Origin: Pseudoselenomonas ruminantium
GTDB taxonomy: Bacteria > Bacillota > Negativicutes > Selenomonadales > Selenomonadaceae
Direction: 5' to 3'
NCBI GenBank assembly: GCA_902780915.1
Contig: CACZHK010000033.1
Span: forward strand, 1 to 35,396
Length of the DNA: 35,396 nt
This document shows, in pieces, positions 14,612 through 22,851 of this stretch. The translations under genes and the position numbers were made by a program. Position 1 is the first letter of the stretch. Every line of letters begins with the position of its first letter. The notes beneath the pieces were generated by a model. That model was not told the origin of the DNA. It saw nothing but the letters and a program-made list of their open reading frames with translations, and did no database searches.

Positions 14612-16111
14612 TTATACGCCCAGCACACGTTGCCGCAATGCTTTATTTCCCAGAAGCGCTGCAAAGCGCTTGATTTGCATACGGGCTGGATTTCTGCGAA
14701 CGAATGAAGATGCAAGCGTCCAACTTCGCGAGCCAATCTTCTCTTCAGGATCTTCCCAAACGGCAGCCGATTGGGCTAACAGATTTTCGTCATGCACCAT
14801 TTCTTCCCAGACCTGCCAGGCCGCTCTCAACCTGTCATCGTTGGCACCATCCATCAGTTCTTCGATAAAGTTTTCGAAAAGAAATATACGCCTGTATTTT
14901 TCATCTGCGAAGCTAGCAGTCTCTATCATCTTCCTCAGTTGGAGCTGCTGCGGGCCTGCCGATACAGCAGCATCCACGCGACGGCGCCAGTCACAGAACT
15001 GGTGCTCCATGTCTGCAGAGAAGCAATCTCCATCGTCCACTGTCCAAGAGGCCAGCATATCATCCCAAGTGATCTGGAACACTTTTTCCGTGGCGAGGGT
15101 GCGCGGAGGCAGAGGATGTCCCTCGTCATCTTCCAGGCCGGTTCGGTCGAAACGGTGAATAACATCTTTTACCTGTTCCCACAATTCCCAGAAATCCTTA
15201 TCATAGATTTCCGCCAGCACCTGCACGGCAAAGGCACCTTGATCGGCAATATATACGCCCATGAATATATCCTCCAGCCCTGATGCTTTGTAAATATCCC
15301 ATTTTTTTCTTTTCTCTTCTCCGGCTTCCGTATTATAAATATCCTTTATCACATCCAGCATGATTCCCAACTGCCGCTCAGCGGAATCATGGCTGTGCCG
15401 ATGATAATCCATCATAGATTTTCGTAATTCACGGGCATAGTGGAATATATTAAAAACACCTTCCCTGGAAGAATCAACTCCTTCTTTGCAGTCGGTGCCA
15501 TCCGGAGTAAGCCTTCCCACATTCTGCAGTGCGCTTGCACTGCCCTTTTCTACGGCCTCAATATCGAAAACTCCCCGAGTCCCCTGACGATTGTCCAGGT
15601 AGCTGCCCCAATCTATATGGTCAGGGTTGGCTTCTTCATCATAATGCATGGAAACGTAAAGAGGCCAAGGATCCATAGGGGCGCTTTGAAACTTTGCCTG
15701 CAGTATGTGATTCAGCCAACTAATATAAGCGTTGCCTGCAGATCGACCGTCTACGAAAACTTCGCTCAGACCTGCCGTATAGACCTTGGCTAGGGAATAA
15801 GCACCAATGATAGCATGATTGAACTCGCGCCAGCCAATTTTGTTGCTCCAAATGCGTTTGCGTTTCCTGCTGTAACCAGCAGATTCCCAGCTGTCGTCTT
15901 CATAATAATTGAACCAAAACTCCATCACGCCTTCGTTGTTTACCTCGGGCCACCTGAGCACAGCCATTTTCTTGCCGAACATGCTGACGGTATCTACAGC
16001 CATCAAGCCGGATTTGCGGCAGAAAAGTTTCAGCTTCTCTTCAAACTCGGGTAATTTTTCATCAGGGATTTCCGCTCCTGGAGCAGCGTAAAAATCAGCA
16101 AATGTTCCCAT
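14612..16111 (-). CDS. Unrecognised 499-residue protein
   Basis: Start at ATG 16111 (MGTFADFYAAPGAEIP) behind GAGGTG at 8-base spacing; the same frame runs on upstream into a transposase fragment, which is a junction and not part of this gene. No signal peptide or membrane segment. The protein is acidic and rich in Trp, Tyr and His. One recognisable texture is a tract of aromatic and charged residues (WFNYYEDDSWES, WGSYLDN, MMDYHRHSHDSAERQLG), suggesting a soluble alpha/beta enzyme or receptor. I do not recognise a family. It stands alone between mobile-element pieces, so it is probably an accessory or cargo gene. The frame has no lesion over 500 codons, so it is probably functional. Confidence 0.72.
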   Translation of the reverse strand: MGTFADFYAAPGAEIPDEKLPEFEEKLKLFCRKSGLMAVDTVSMFGKKMAVLRWPEVNNEGVMEFWFNYYEDDSWESAGYSRKRKRIWSNKIGWREFNHAIIGAYSLAKVYTAGLSEVFVDGRSAGNAYISWLNHILQAKFQSAPMDPWPLYVSMHYDEEANPDHIDWGSYLDNRQGTRGVFDIEAVEKGSASALQNVGRLTPDGTDCKEGVDSSREGVFNIFHYARELRKSMMDYHRHSHDSAERQLGIMLDVIKDIYNTEAGEEKRKKWDIYKASGLEDIFMGVYIADQGAFAVQVLAEIYDKDFWELWEQVKDVIHRFDRTGLEDDEGHPLPPRTLATEKVFQITWDDMLASWTVDDGDCFSADMEHQFCDWRRRVDAAVSAGPQQLQLRKMIETASFADEKYRRIFLFENFIEELMDGANDDRLRAAWQVWEEMVHDENLLAQSAAVWEDPEEKIGSRSWTLASSFVRRNPARMQIKRFAALLGNKALRQRVLGV

Positions 16112-16760
16112 GAGTTTTTCACCTCGCATAATTTCCCTTAATAACGATATACTTGCGCCTTCCAGCGCTATGTCTCTAGTATAACACGCACGGACACAAC
16201 AAGGAGCAAAATCGGGGTGCATCCCATGTTGCCCACCCGAGTTTGCCACGAGAAAAAAGCGGATGCCCCGTATGGCCGTACCGCCGGTAAGTATGGTGTT
16301 TTCTATCCTGTCAATGTCCTTGCGCTCGCTTTCTACCAGCTTTTTGGCGAAGCTGCTGCTGAAGGGCACGGAGATCAGGAAATGCACCGGGCTTTCCAGA
16401 TCCAGCATGGCAGCAGCATGCTTCTGGCTGTAGAAGCCCTTGTCCATGACCACGCGAAGTTCACGGTCAGGCAGGAGGATGGTGACCTCCTTCAAAGTAG
16501 TCTTCAATGTCATGACATCGGAAATGCTTCCGCTGTAGCTGGCCTGGTATAGGGGAAGCCGTACATCTTCGCCAAACAACATGCAAAGGTTTATCTGCGG
16601 CAAATCCTCATAGTCACGGTTGCAGCCCGACTCGCAGCTTTCTATAAGCTCGGAATAAGAGGATATTGAGGTGATGTCCAATGCAACGTACTGATTCCTC
16701 GGCACTTAGCCCATTCAGAATGTGTAGTAAAATCGACCAAGATGAGCTTGTACTCATTGC
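16112..16760 (-). pseudogene. Fragment of an IS4/IS1634-type DDE transposase
   Basis: Minus-strand frame from GTG 16705 begins VALDITSISSYSELIESC, with CNRDYEDLPQINLCMLFG, PLYQASYSGSISDV and VMDKGFYSQKHAAAML following. This is the catalytic middle (DDE Asp in ALDITS and VMDKGFYS) of an IS1634/IS4-group transposase. The N-terminal part is absent and a stop (TAA) stands just before the GTG; upstream traces (to about 16760) lie in another frame. The C-terminal part is cut off where the 499-residue gene begins. The frame continues into that gene without a stop, making a chance in-frame join. Confidence 0.7.
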
Positions 16761-16797
16761 TCAGAGAACCGGAACATAGTGATTTGTTTGGAAAATG

Positions 16798-16824
16798 AAA
16801 AAGCCCGCTATTTGGCGGGCTTTT
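16798..16824 (-). terminator. Bidirectional intrinsic terminator after the TubZ-like gene
   Basis: GCCCGC (16803-16808) and GCGGGC (16815-16820) form a stem with loop TATTTG. A-run on the left and T-run on the right let it work in both directions. It lies about 30 bases beyond the stop of the TubZ-like gene. Confidence 0.75.
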
Positions 16825-16850
16825 CCAGTCAATTGCAATTAAACATCTTC

Positions 16851-18017
16851 TCAAATATTATAAGACTCTTCTCCTAATGCAGTAAGCCCATCGTCGTCAT
16901 CATCATCAATAGCATTTGGGTCGTAATCAAACAGGCGGCGCTTTGCACGAGACTGACGCTCGGCCTTCTTTCTCTCCCGACGGCGTTCCTTGTCTTCTGA
17001 GATGCGCTCTCTCACATCATCGTAGATTTCGTTGAGATTCTCATCGGGAGCGGGCAGCCCTGTCAGCAATGAATATATGTAAATGCCATTCATGTCCTCA
17101 TTCTTTGCTGCATAAATGCAGGAATAGGGGTTGGCATGCGGATAAAGAGCCTCAACGCCTTCGATATTCCCTTCGATGAGTTCCTTGTTCCCCTTGGCTG
17201 CAAGGAATTTGTCTGGCACGATGACAAGCAGGGCTGCTCCTGTTGCTTCCCCTGCAGAGAACTTGGCATACAAGGACTTTGACCACGCTTCTTTTACTGC
17301 ATCGGCAAACGCATCGCCGCCCTTCACTGCTTCCAGGGGCACTTTTGCTCGTACGACAGTAAGCATGCCACGATAATTGAGCATCCTGCTGAAATCCGTA
17401 TCATCAAAAGCAGAGGCAGCAGGGACATTCGTGGTTGCATTGACGAATCTTGTGAGGTCATAGGCAATAGCTCCGTTCTGAGAATCAAGCCCTCCCATGA
17501 TTTTCTCGTTGTCGATGACAATATAAGGCACAATGACTTTCGGATTCGCTTCGAACTCATTGATGATATTTGTCAATGCCTTTATAGCGTTCATGCGAAC
17601 GACCCATCCTTCTTTTTTCTTGGGAAGAGTGAGTCCCAGCACAACCTTATATCCTTCGTCAGCCAGTCTCTTCATGAGCGGAAGAACTCCTCCAGTGCCG
17701 GTGCCTCCGCCAAGACCTGCCCACAAGACAATACGGTCGGCAGGCTTCTCTCTGGTAGCACGCCTCACAGCCTCGCAGATCATATCAAGATTTGCTTCCA
17801 TCGACTTGCAGCCGATCTCAGGATCTCGTCCAGCACCATCCTTCAGTCCGTCCAGAGCGATATGAAGCTGATTTTTCGGGCTGATGGCCTTGCTGTCCAA
17901 GCTGGACATATCAACTCTTGCTGTGTTGATAGCAAGAGCCGTACGGTTGCGGCTGCCAAACTGTTCTGCGAAACGATTTCCGCACTGTCCTATGCCAATA
18001 TGTACAAAATTTAACAT
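16851..18017 (-). CDS. tubZ: Tubulin/FtsZ-superfamily GTPase, TubZ-like
   Basis: A 388-residue protein of the tubulin/FtsZ superfamily. The N-terminal nucleotide loop is GIGQCGNRF (residues 8-16), nearer to tubulin and TubZ (GQ-x-GN) than to FtsZ (GGGGNA). NTARVDMSSL (31-40) is the next nucleotide-contact strand. The tubulin signature is GLGGGTGTGG (101-110). FDDTDFSRML (204-213) fits the catalytic T7 loop with its acidic residues, so polymer-linked GTP hydrolysis looks possible. The C-terminus has a basic helix (about 340-362) and an acidic run DDDDDD (371-376). Too different from cell-division FtsZ; best read as the filament motor of a type III (TubZRC) DNA-segregation system. RBS GGAGG precedes ATG at 18017, and the start overlaps the stop of the winged-helix gene by seven bases. 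An unidentified FtsZ-like role cannot be excluded. Confidence 0.83.
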   Translation of the reverse strand: MLNFVHIGIGQCGNRFAEQFGSRNRTALAINTARVDMSSLDSKAISPKNQLHIALDGLKDGAGRDPEIGCKSMEANLDMICEAVRRATREKPADRIVLWAGLGGGTGTGGVLPLMKRLADEGYKVVLGLTLPKKKEGWVVRMNAIKALTNIINEFEANPKVIVPYIVIDNEKIMGGLDSQNGAIAYDLTRFVNATTNVPAASAFDDTDFSRMLNYRGMLTVVRAKVPLEAVKGGDAFADAVKEAWSKSLYAKFSAGEATGAALLVIVPDKFLAAKGNKELIEGNIEGVEALYPHANPYSCIYAAKNEDMNGIYIYSLLTGLPAPDENLNEIYDDVRERISEDKERRRERKKAERQSRAKRRLFDYDPNAIDDDDDDGLTALGEESYNI

Positions 18018-18427
18018 TTTATGTAACCTCCTTTGTTGTTATCCGAAAGCAAAGCATCAAATTTCTCCTTGCGTCCGGGGAAATTGGTGCTGTTCATCAA
18101 ATAGTTCAGGGCGTAAGCACCATCATCCGTGATTTCATATTTCAGGAAATGCCCTTTTCTTCTCTTGCTGATGAAGCATTTGTCTTCCAGTTTCATCAAT
18201 GACAGCCGAACAGCAAATGATTCTGTGTTTGTCACATTCGAAATAGAATTTACTGTGTCCCCTGATATTTTCGCAAAAACCGTGCTACTTTTTGATTCGT
18301 TTTGCTTTGCGACATCATACAGATATTTCAGGATAAGCGCATCCTGCTCTGACAGCCCTTGTGCCAGCTTTTTGATATACCTGCCAATGATGTCCCTTTC
18401 TTGTTTGCTCTGAAATTCTTTGATCAT
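18011..18427 (-). CDS. Small winged-helix DNA-binding protein, TubR-like
   Basis: A 138-residue protein with a central winged-helix pattern: a helix SEQDALILKYLYDVA (about 27-41), the helix-turn-helix NVTNTESFAVRLSLMKLEDKC (about 64-85) and a basic wing FISKRRKGHFLKYEITDDG (about 86-105). Start is ATG at 18427, seven bases after AAGGAGG; an ATG at 18433 is too close to that site. It is the first gene of a two-gene operon with the TubZ-like GTPase, overlapping it by seven bases. In TubZRC systems the small winged-helix TubR comes first, binds the centromere repeats tubC and represses the operon. Assignment rests on fold pattern and gene order, not on clear sequence similarity. Confidence 0.65.
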   Translation of the reverse strand: MIKEFQSKQERDIIGRYIKKLAQGLSEQDALILKYLYDVAKQNESKSSTVFAKISGDTVNSISNVTNTESFAVRLSLMKLEDKCFISKRRKGHFLKYEITDDGAYALNYLMNSTNFPGRKEKFDALLSDNNKGGYIKC

Positions 18428-18454
18428 GAACATTCCTCCTTATAACAAAAATAG

Positions 18455-18472
18455 CAAAAAGATACCTTTTTG
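18455..18472. promoter_or_regulatory. Inverted repeat upstream of the TubR/TubZ-like operon
   Basis: CAAAAAG (18455-18461) and CTTTTTG (18466-18472) around ATAC, within a larger AGCAA...TTGCT context, about 30 bases upstream of the winged-helix start. It is the best candidate for an autoregulatory operator. I see no iteron array here that could be tubC. Confidence 0.35.
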
Positions 18473-19835
18473 TCTTGCTACAGCTAAAGCAGTCTATGAT
18501 ACTACCTCTAAGTTACAGATCAGCTTTTTATCCCCGCCGTCCCGCCCTTTTTGGGTTCATGCTCCGCCAGCTAGTTTTGCAACATCGAAGGGAGTCTGTG
18601 GTAGTTGAGGGGATAGAAGCCGTTTGAGTGAAGCGAGCGGAGCGGAGCAGAACCCGCCCCCCTGTGGAAGGGGAGCGGGCACAACAGTTCAAGGAAGAAA
18701 CGCTTACACAGGCAGAGCCGCCGTCGCTCGCTTCGCTATCGCTATCGCTGTCACCCACAGCATAAGCTGTCCGGAATCCTTGTCACAAAAAATGAACGTG
18801 CCCAGGTCTGCCTTTACCACGCCAGCAAATGCTTGGATTCCGTGCCTCAACTGCCCGCCATCAACGGGCATCACAGGACGGTCTGTATCCCCTCGCAGCG
18901 ATGAAACCTGCAAGGGCTTTGGGGGAGAAGTCACTCCCCCTCGGTCTGGGAGCTGTGGGCAGGACCCTCTGACGGTCGTCGCCCCGGCTGCTAACCGGAC
19001 GCGTTGTTGCTTGTATACCGTGATTTCCGCCTCAGCACGGTTCCCCAGAGAAGGGGGTATTCAATTATCTGGCATAACAGACGCCAAAACGCACAAAACC
19101 AGGCTGCTCTCAAACGAATTCCTGTATGATGACAGGAGCGGCAAAAATCTAAGTCAAGGTTCCCGTATTCAATGGAAAGGATATCTTTTCCAGATTCTGT
19201 CCAACCAAATCCATATGAATGTCGACATCCGCAGCACTGCTGTCGTATCAGGACCGGATGACTTGCGTGGTACTATGACCAACCAAATCCTGCAGTACGC
19301 TTGCAGCAATCACATCTGCCACTTCAAAGATTGGGTGACTTGCGTAGCACGAAGAACCTCTCACAGAACAATTCTCAACCCAAAGGCAATGCCATATTGA
19401 GCTATCTGAATTTTCCTATATCGCCATATTGTTTCTCGTAGGAGAAAATACCGCTCGCATGACTGCGAGCCTGACTTATCAAAACATAGCAAAATGCCCC
19501 CCCTTTTTTTTCTCAGTTCAAAAAAAAATTTAGGTACCACACATTTCTTTCTCTCCATCTACCTGCCGCATTTACTACCTTTGATTCCAGGCCAAGATTC
19601 CCCATCAATCCGGCATAAATGGTTCTTCCGCACAAAACCGTCTATGGTGTGACTGTACTCGTTGACAAATTACGCGTGCCCAGTTGCATAGTTATGATAT
19701 TTACTTCGTAAGGCTGTTACGGATTATAGCGGAAGAGACCTTTAGGCGGTATATGCATAGCTATTAGACTTCGACCTGTTAGGCGGCCTTATCCTCAATA
19801 TTAGCCTCTAAGCGATTCCTGTCTGCCTGGCGCAC
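18473..19835. other. 1.4-kb stretch without a convincing gene
   Basis: Long frames exist on both strands (for example 18624-19400 plus, 18704-18934 minus) but have low-complexity or atypical composition, no good ribosome binding site and no family resemblance. The stretch holds a hairpin GGGGGAG-AAGTCA-CTCCCCC (18921-18940), a stem GCTCGCA-TGAC-TGCGAGC (19453-19470), alternating GC-rich tracts with repeated CGCTCGCTTCGCTATCGC-like words (18620-18750), and two degenerate direct repeats near 19201-19350. It may be old plasmid or IS debris. Confidence 0.4.
19201..19350. repeat. Two degenerate direct repeats, about 78-bp period
   Basis: CCAACCAAATCC at 19201 and again at 19279, each followed at the same distance by GCAGCA and then (G/A)TGACTTGCGT(G/A)(G/C) (19258 and 19335). 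The two units are about 78 bases apart. No further copies seen in the window. Confidence 0.45.
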
Positions 19836-19867
19836 CAAAAAGAGGCTGCTGCACCATTGCAACAGCC
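19836..19867 (-). terminator. Intrinsic terminator downstream of tnpB
   Basis: On the minus strand GGCTGTTGCA (19867-19858), loop ATGG, TGCAGCAGCC (19853-19844) then TCTTTTTG. It is about 80 bases after the tnpB stop. In TnpB elements the guide (omega) RNA lies in this position, so the stem may also be the 3' end of such an RNA. Confidence 0.65.
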
Positions 19868-19948
19868 CCATATGTATGTCAAAGGAAAACGGCGTACAGG
19901 ACACATTAATGCCCTGCAAAAGATGTGAGCCTTGGTTATCGCACGAGC

Positions 19949-21253
19949 TCAATGCGATGATGCTCCGTCAGCCAGCGCTGCTTGCATCAGGAGCAATGTA
20001 TTTAAGGTACTGCTGGCTCGATGCACACATTTAGGTACTTTTGCCGCAATGCTACGCCTGTCTTCCTCTGTCAACGTATTGTAAATTTCTCTAATGAAAT
20101 ATCTTGCTGCGATGTTATATGCAGCAGACAAATCACAATTGTATACTTTACCTGATTTGAATGTACAAATACTTGGATTGTCCTTATCTCGTTTGACTGT
20201 TCCAGATCCATCGTATGCATAACGTGATGTGTTCCAAGCACATACATATTCTGTCTTTATGCCTTTTATTTCACATTTTCTTTCCACCATTTTTTGTATT
20301 TTTTTTGACATTGTAAAGAAAACTTTATTACTCCTTTCCCTGTTATCTAATTTTTCGAACACTACAACATTTCCGCCATATTCTAACGCAAAATCGAGAA
20401 TAAATTTACCGGCTCTTTTACAGATTTGATGTCTTCCACGTTTTATCATATTACCAATACTTATTTGCGGATTTCTGCGTTTCTTGCTACCTATAGAGGC
20501 CATTATCTCATTTGCGTAGCCTCTATGTAGGAATCTTCTAGCTATGATGTTACCTTTTGCATCCATCGCAACGCAGGTGCATATATTAGTTACGCCTAAA
20601 TCGACACCTATCGCAATCTGCTTATCTAGCGGGACAGACATAACTTTGCTGTCAAACTCAAACGGAAATTTCAAAAACCATTTGGCTCCTTTTCTAAACA
20701 ATTTAGGCATTTTTTCTTTGCCATCACTGCAATTTTTTTCTATATAGTTAACGTCAGATCTGCATAAATCTACTTCGCACCATTCCCATTTTCCGTTATT
20801 GTATACTTTGATTTTAACTCGATATAAATCTATGCGCTGGAACATATATTTGCGGTAAAGATATGGATAAGCTTTTCCAGCAGAAGGGCGTCCAGGACGT
20901 TTACTCCTATTATTATCAGACATTGTATTCCATTTGTTTAGACGTTTAAAATAGGCAGAAACCAATCCTCTAGCTTGTCTCATTGCAACTCTGCGTAAGT
21001 AAGGTGGAAAGTCAGGGAATTGTTGCTTAAAGTTAGACTCGTCTGGTACAGTCAAAACTCGCGCATTGACAGCTATAGTTTGCTCCTCGATAAATTTAAT
21101 TTGATACTTTATCCCTCTAATACCGCTGATTAAATCCCATTTTTCCAGACAGAAATCAATGTAAAAATCAAGAGCTCTCCGATACCAATAGACAGTATTA
21201 TCAAAATGAGCTGCTATGGTTTTTTTTAGTTTTACATGGTAGGACAGATGCAA
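19949..21253 (-). CDS. tnpB: TnpB-type RNA-guided nuclease (IS200/IS605/IS607-like)
   Basis: A 434-residue TnpB/OrfB. The N-terminal 200 residues form the helical and wedge parts. The RuvC nuclease residues are present: Asp218 in IGVDLGVTNICT, Glu300 in VVVFEKLD and Asp374 in NCDLSAAYNIAARYF. The zinc ribbon is unusual: the first CxxC is replaced by TSRYAYDGSG and only C363 and C373 remain, as in a subgroup with TS-(R/K)-YAYDGSG. Family members are RNA-guided DNA nucleases that cut at the excision site and keep the transposon in place. The start is TTG at 21253, eight bases after AAAGGAGG. No tnpA lies nearby. The gene is AT-rich compared with its neighbours, a sign of separate origin. Confidence 0.88.
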   Translation of the reverse strand: MHLSYHVKLKKTIAAHFDNTVYWYRRALDFYIDFCLEKWDLISGIRGIKYQIKFIEEQTIAVNARVLTVPDESNFKQQFPDFPPYLRRVAMRQARGLVSAYFKRLNKWNTMSDNNRSKRPGRPSAGKAYPYLYRKYMFQRIDLYRVKIKVYNNGKWEWCEVDLCRSDVNYIEKNCSDGKEKMPKLFRKGAKWFLKFPFEFDSKVMSVPLDKQIAIGVDLGVTNICTCVAMDAKGNIIARRFLHRGYANEIMASIGSKKRRNPQISIGNMIKRGRHQICKRAGKFILDFALEYGGNVVVFEKLDNRERSNKVFFTMSKKIQKMVERKCEIKGIKTEYVCAWNTSRYAYDGSGTVKRDKDNPSICTFKSGKVYNCDLSAAYNIAARYFIREIYNTLTEEDRRSIAAKVPKCVHRASSTLNTLLLMQAALADGASSH

Positions 21254-21395
21254 TGCAATAACCTCCTTTGGACATTTATCATTAATTCATTTTATATTTG
21301 TATTGTAGCATAACGAAACCTAAAAACGCTAAAAACCAGGGCATCCTTGCCTGTTTGTTTCCTTGCTTCAAAATTGTACTTGTCTGATTTCATTT

Positions 21396-21542
21396 TTATT
21401 CTAACACCTGTAGATAAAGTTTGCCGAAAATTAGGGTACATGGTTCTAAAAATTCTTCTAATACGGCTATAACATCTATATCTTCACAGATATCAACTCT
21501 GGACTGCATGACTTTCTTGTCCTGGAGCGTGCTTTCTTCCAT
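21396..21542 (-). CDS. Possible 48-residue small protein
   Basis: MEESTLQDKKVMQSRVDICE, then DIDVIAVLEEFLEPCTLIFG and KLYLQVLE. The composition is protein-like (acidic, amphipathic), but the ribosome binding site is poor (AGGCAAGTC). It could be a fragment of a longer gene. The rest of 21254-21583 holds only the AT-rich upstream region of tnpB. Confidence 0.22.
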   Translation of the reverse strand: MEESTLQDKKVMQSRVDICEDIDVIAVLEEFLEPCTLIFGKLYLQVLE

Positions 21543-21583
21543 GACTTGCCTGCATCAAAGAGTTCCTCGCTGACTGGAATAAT

Positions 21584-22150
21584 TCATCTCCCCCAATAAA
21601 TATACCTACCATAGAGGACCAAATAATCCAATGTTGAGAGCCACCTTTTAATTTGAAATAGCAAGATGAATATGGTGTCGTAACCCTTATTTCTAAAGAA
21701 GAATTGAATCAAAAATACCCAAAGAAAAGTCGGTGCTAGATTCGGCATCGACTTTTCTTTGGGTATAAAATTTGCAACAGAAAACTCGTAGGATGGCCTG
21801 TCGTGACAAGGGGAAAAGTTGTACCTCATCGAAGATAATGACAGATTTTCCTTCTTGGAGGTATATCTTTTAGTCAGCCGGTCAGCAGCATGAGCATACC
21901 GGGCTGTTATCTTTGGATCCCGGTGGCGTAGCACATCCTGCACCAGACGCAAATCTTTGGTCTCATGGTAAAGATTGGTGTCGCAGCTGCGCTGGAAGAC
22001 ATGGCAGGAGTAGCCAGGATGCTTCAAATCGCAGGCAGTCAGCACCTTATTCATAATGGAGCGGATGCCGTTACGGGAAATGCGTCCCATCAGGTTTCGG
22101 TTAGATGAAGAAAGAATCAGCGGCGTGAGAACGCCGTCTTTTTTATTTCC
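21584..22150 (-). pseudogene. C-terminal remnant of a tyrosine recombinase (integrase)
   Basis: Minus-strand frame open from about 22150: DGVLTPLILSSSNRNL, then SCHVFQRSCDTNLYHETKDL and VLRHRDPKITARYAHAADRL. This is the catalytic C-terminal domain of an XerC/D-type integrase, including the Tyr in TARYAH. The N-terminal two-thirds is missing. The box II arginine of HxxRH is replaced: CHVFQRS stands where CHVFRHS is expected, so catalysis should be lost. After residue about 77 from 22090 the frame runs on into unrelated sequence. The codons from 22150 lie within the end of the overlapping LPD28-like gene. Confidence 0.65.
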
Positions 22151-22404
22151 CGGTCAGTAGGACTGACAGCTCCCACAGGCAAGCCAGGCGTTCTCAGCCA
22201 CAAATTTTTATAGCCATTGACAATCTGACAAGCTTCTCCATCGCTGCCATCCTCACGAATGTTATACGCATGCCAGCCATCAGGCAATGTTTGCCTGTCT
22301 ACACGAATGTTGGAAAAATATCCTTCGTACTCCCGCTTGCCGACAAAAACAGCAAACGGCATAAAATCTCCTTCTTGTGCTTCCTTGAAGCTTTGCATCG
22401 CCAT
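22117..22404 (-). CDS. LPD28-like small protein of mobile elements
   Basis: A 95-residue protein; MPFAVFVGKREYEGYFSNIR, VDRQTLPDGWHAYNIREDG and WLRTPGLP resemble the LPD28 domain ('F-x-N-x-R-(I/V)-(D/N)-R-x-T-(I/L)-P-(E/D)-G-x-x-x-Y-x-(L/I)-R') found alone or in large polyvalent proteins of conjugative elements and plasmids in Firmicutes. Its function is unknown. ATG at 22404 follows GGAG by seven bases. It fits a conjugative or plasmid ancestry for the region. The last residues overlap the integrase remnant in another frame, so its C-terminus may be rearranged. Confidence 0.5.
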   Translation of the reverse strand: MAMQSFKEAQEGDFMPFAVFVGKREYEGYFSNIRVDRQTLPDGWHAYNIREDGSDGEACQIVNGYKNLWLRTPGLPVGAVSPTDREIKKTAFSRR

Positions 22405-22512
22405 ATTGATTCTCCATATCTATGCAGCATTGACCTGCTTGATGCTATTGGTGGTTTGCTGCCAGCAACATAATGTAACAGTAATTTACAACATTTAGGC
22501 TTTATGCCAACT

Positions 22513-22790
22513 CTATTCATTCAGTTCAGCCAATGGGACCCCAAAAAACTTCAGTCCCAGCATGGTGATGTCGTCGGATTGTTCTGCCTCACCGAAATAG
22601 GCGCTTACATCCTTCCGCTTGATCCTGGAAATATTTTCAGTATACAGGCTGCCCCGTCTCATGGCGGCCATCAGTTAAAACCTTGTCATCATCGGACTCG
22701 ATGTGATGGCAAAAAATCACTCTTCCCTGCTCGTCCAGCATGAAATTGAAACCGTTAGGATTGACCTCCTTAATCCTTCGTCCGAATTGA
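22513..22790 (-). pseudogene. Remnant of a SpoIIE/RsbU-type PP2C phosphatase
   Basis: Two separate minus-strand pieces. From about 22790: IKEVNPNGFNFMLDEQGRVI, then HHIESDDDKVLTDGRH, which resembles the extracellular sensor part of such proteins. Then, in another frame, LYTENISRIKRKDVSAYFGE followed by AEQSDDITMLGLKFFG, ending at TAG 22513-22515. The QSDDITML block is the C-terminal metal motif of SpoIIE/PP2C phosphatases. Membrane, HAMP and most of the phosphatase domain are deleted. Confidence 0.55.
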
Positions 22791-22851
22791 CCCCCTCATC
22801 TCAGCAGACCTCCACTACCGGCAGGTGGCCTGCGTCCGCTTGATTTTTGTT

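Noticed and set aside
16112..16705. Single 697-residue protein spanning transposase and orphan gene
   Set aside because: The N-terminal part is a transposase fragment and the orphan gene has its own ribosome binding site and ATG at 16111.
16851..18017. Cell-division FtsZ
   Set aside because: Nucleotide loop GIGQCGN and partner gene order differ from FtsZ; no ftsA/ftsQ or division cluster nearby and no FtsZ-type C-terminal conserved peptide.
18624..19400. 258-codon open frame on the plus strand
   Set aside because: No ribosome binding site, atypical composition and repeats inside; no family resemblance. Treated as non-coding.
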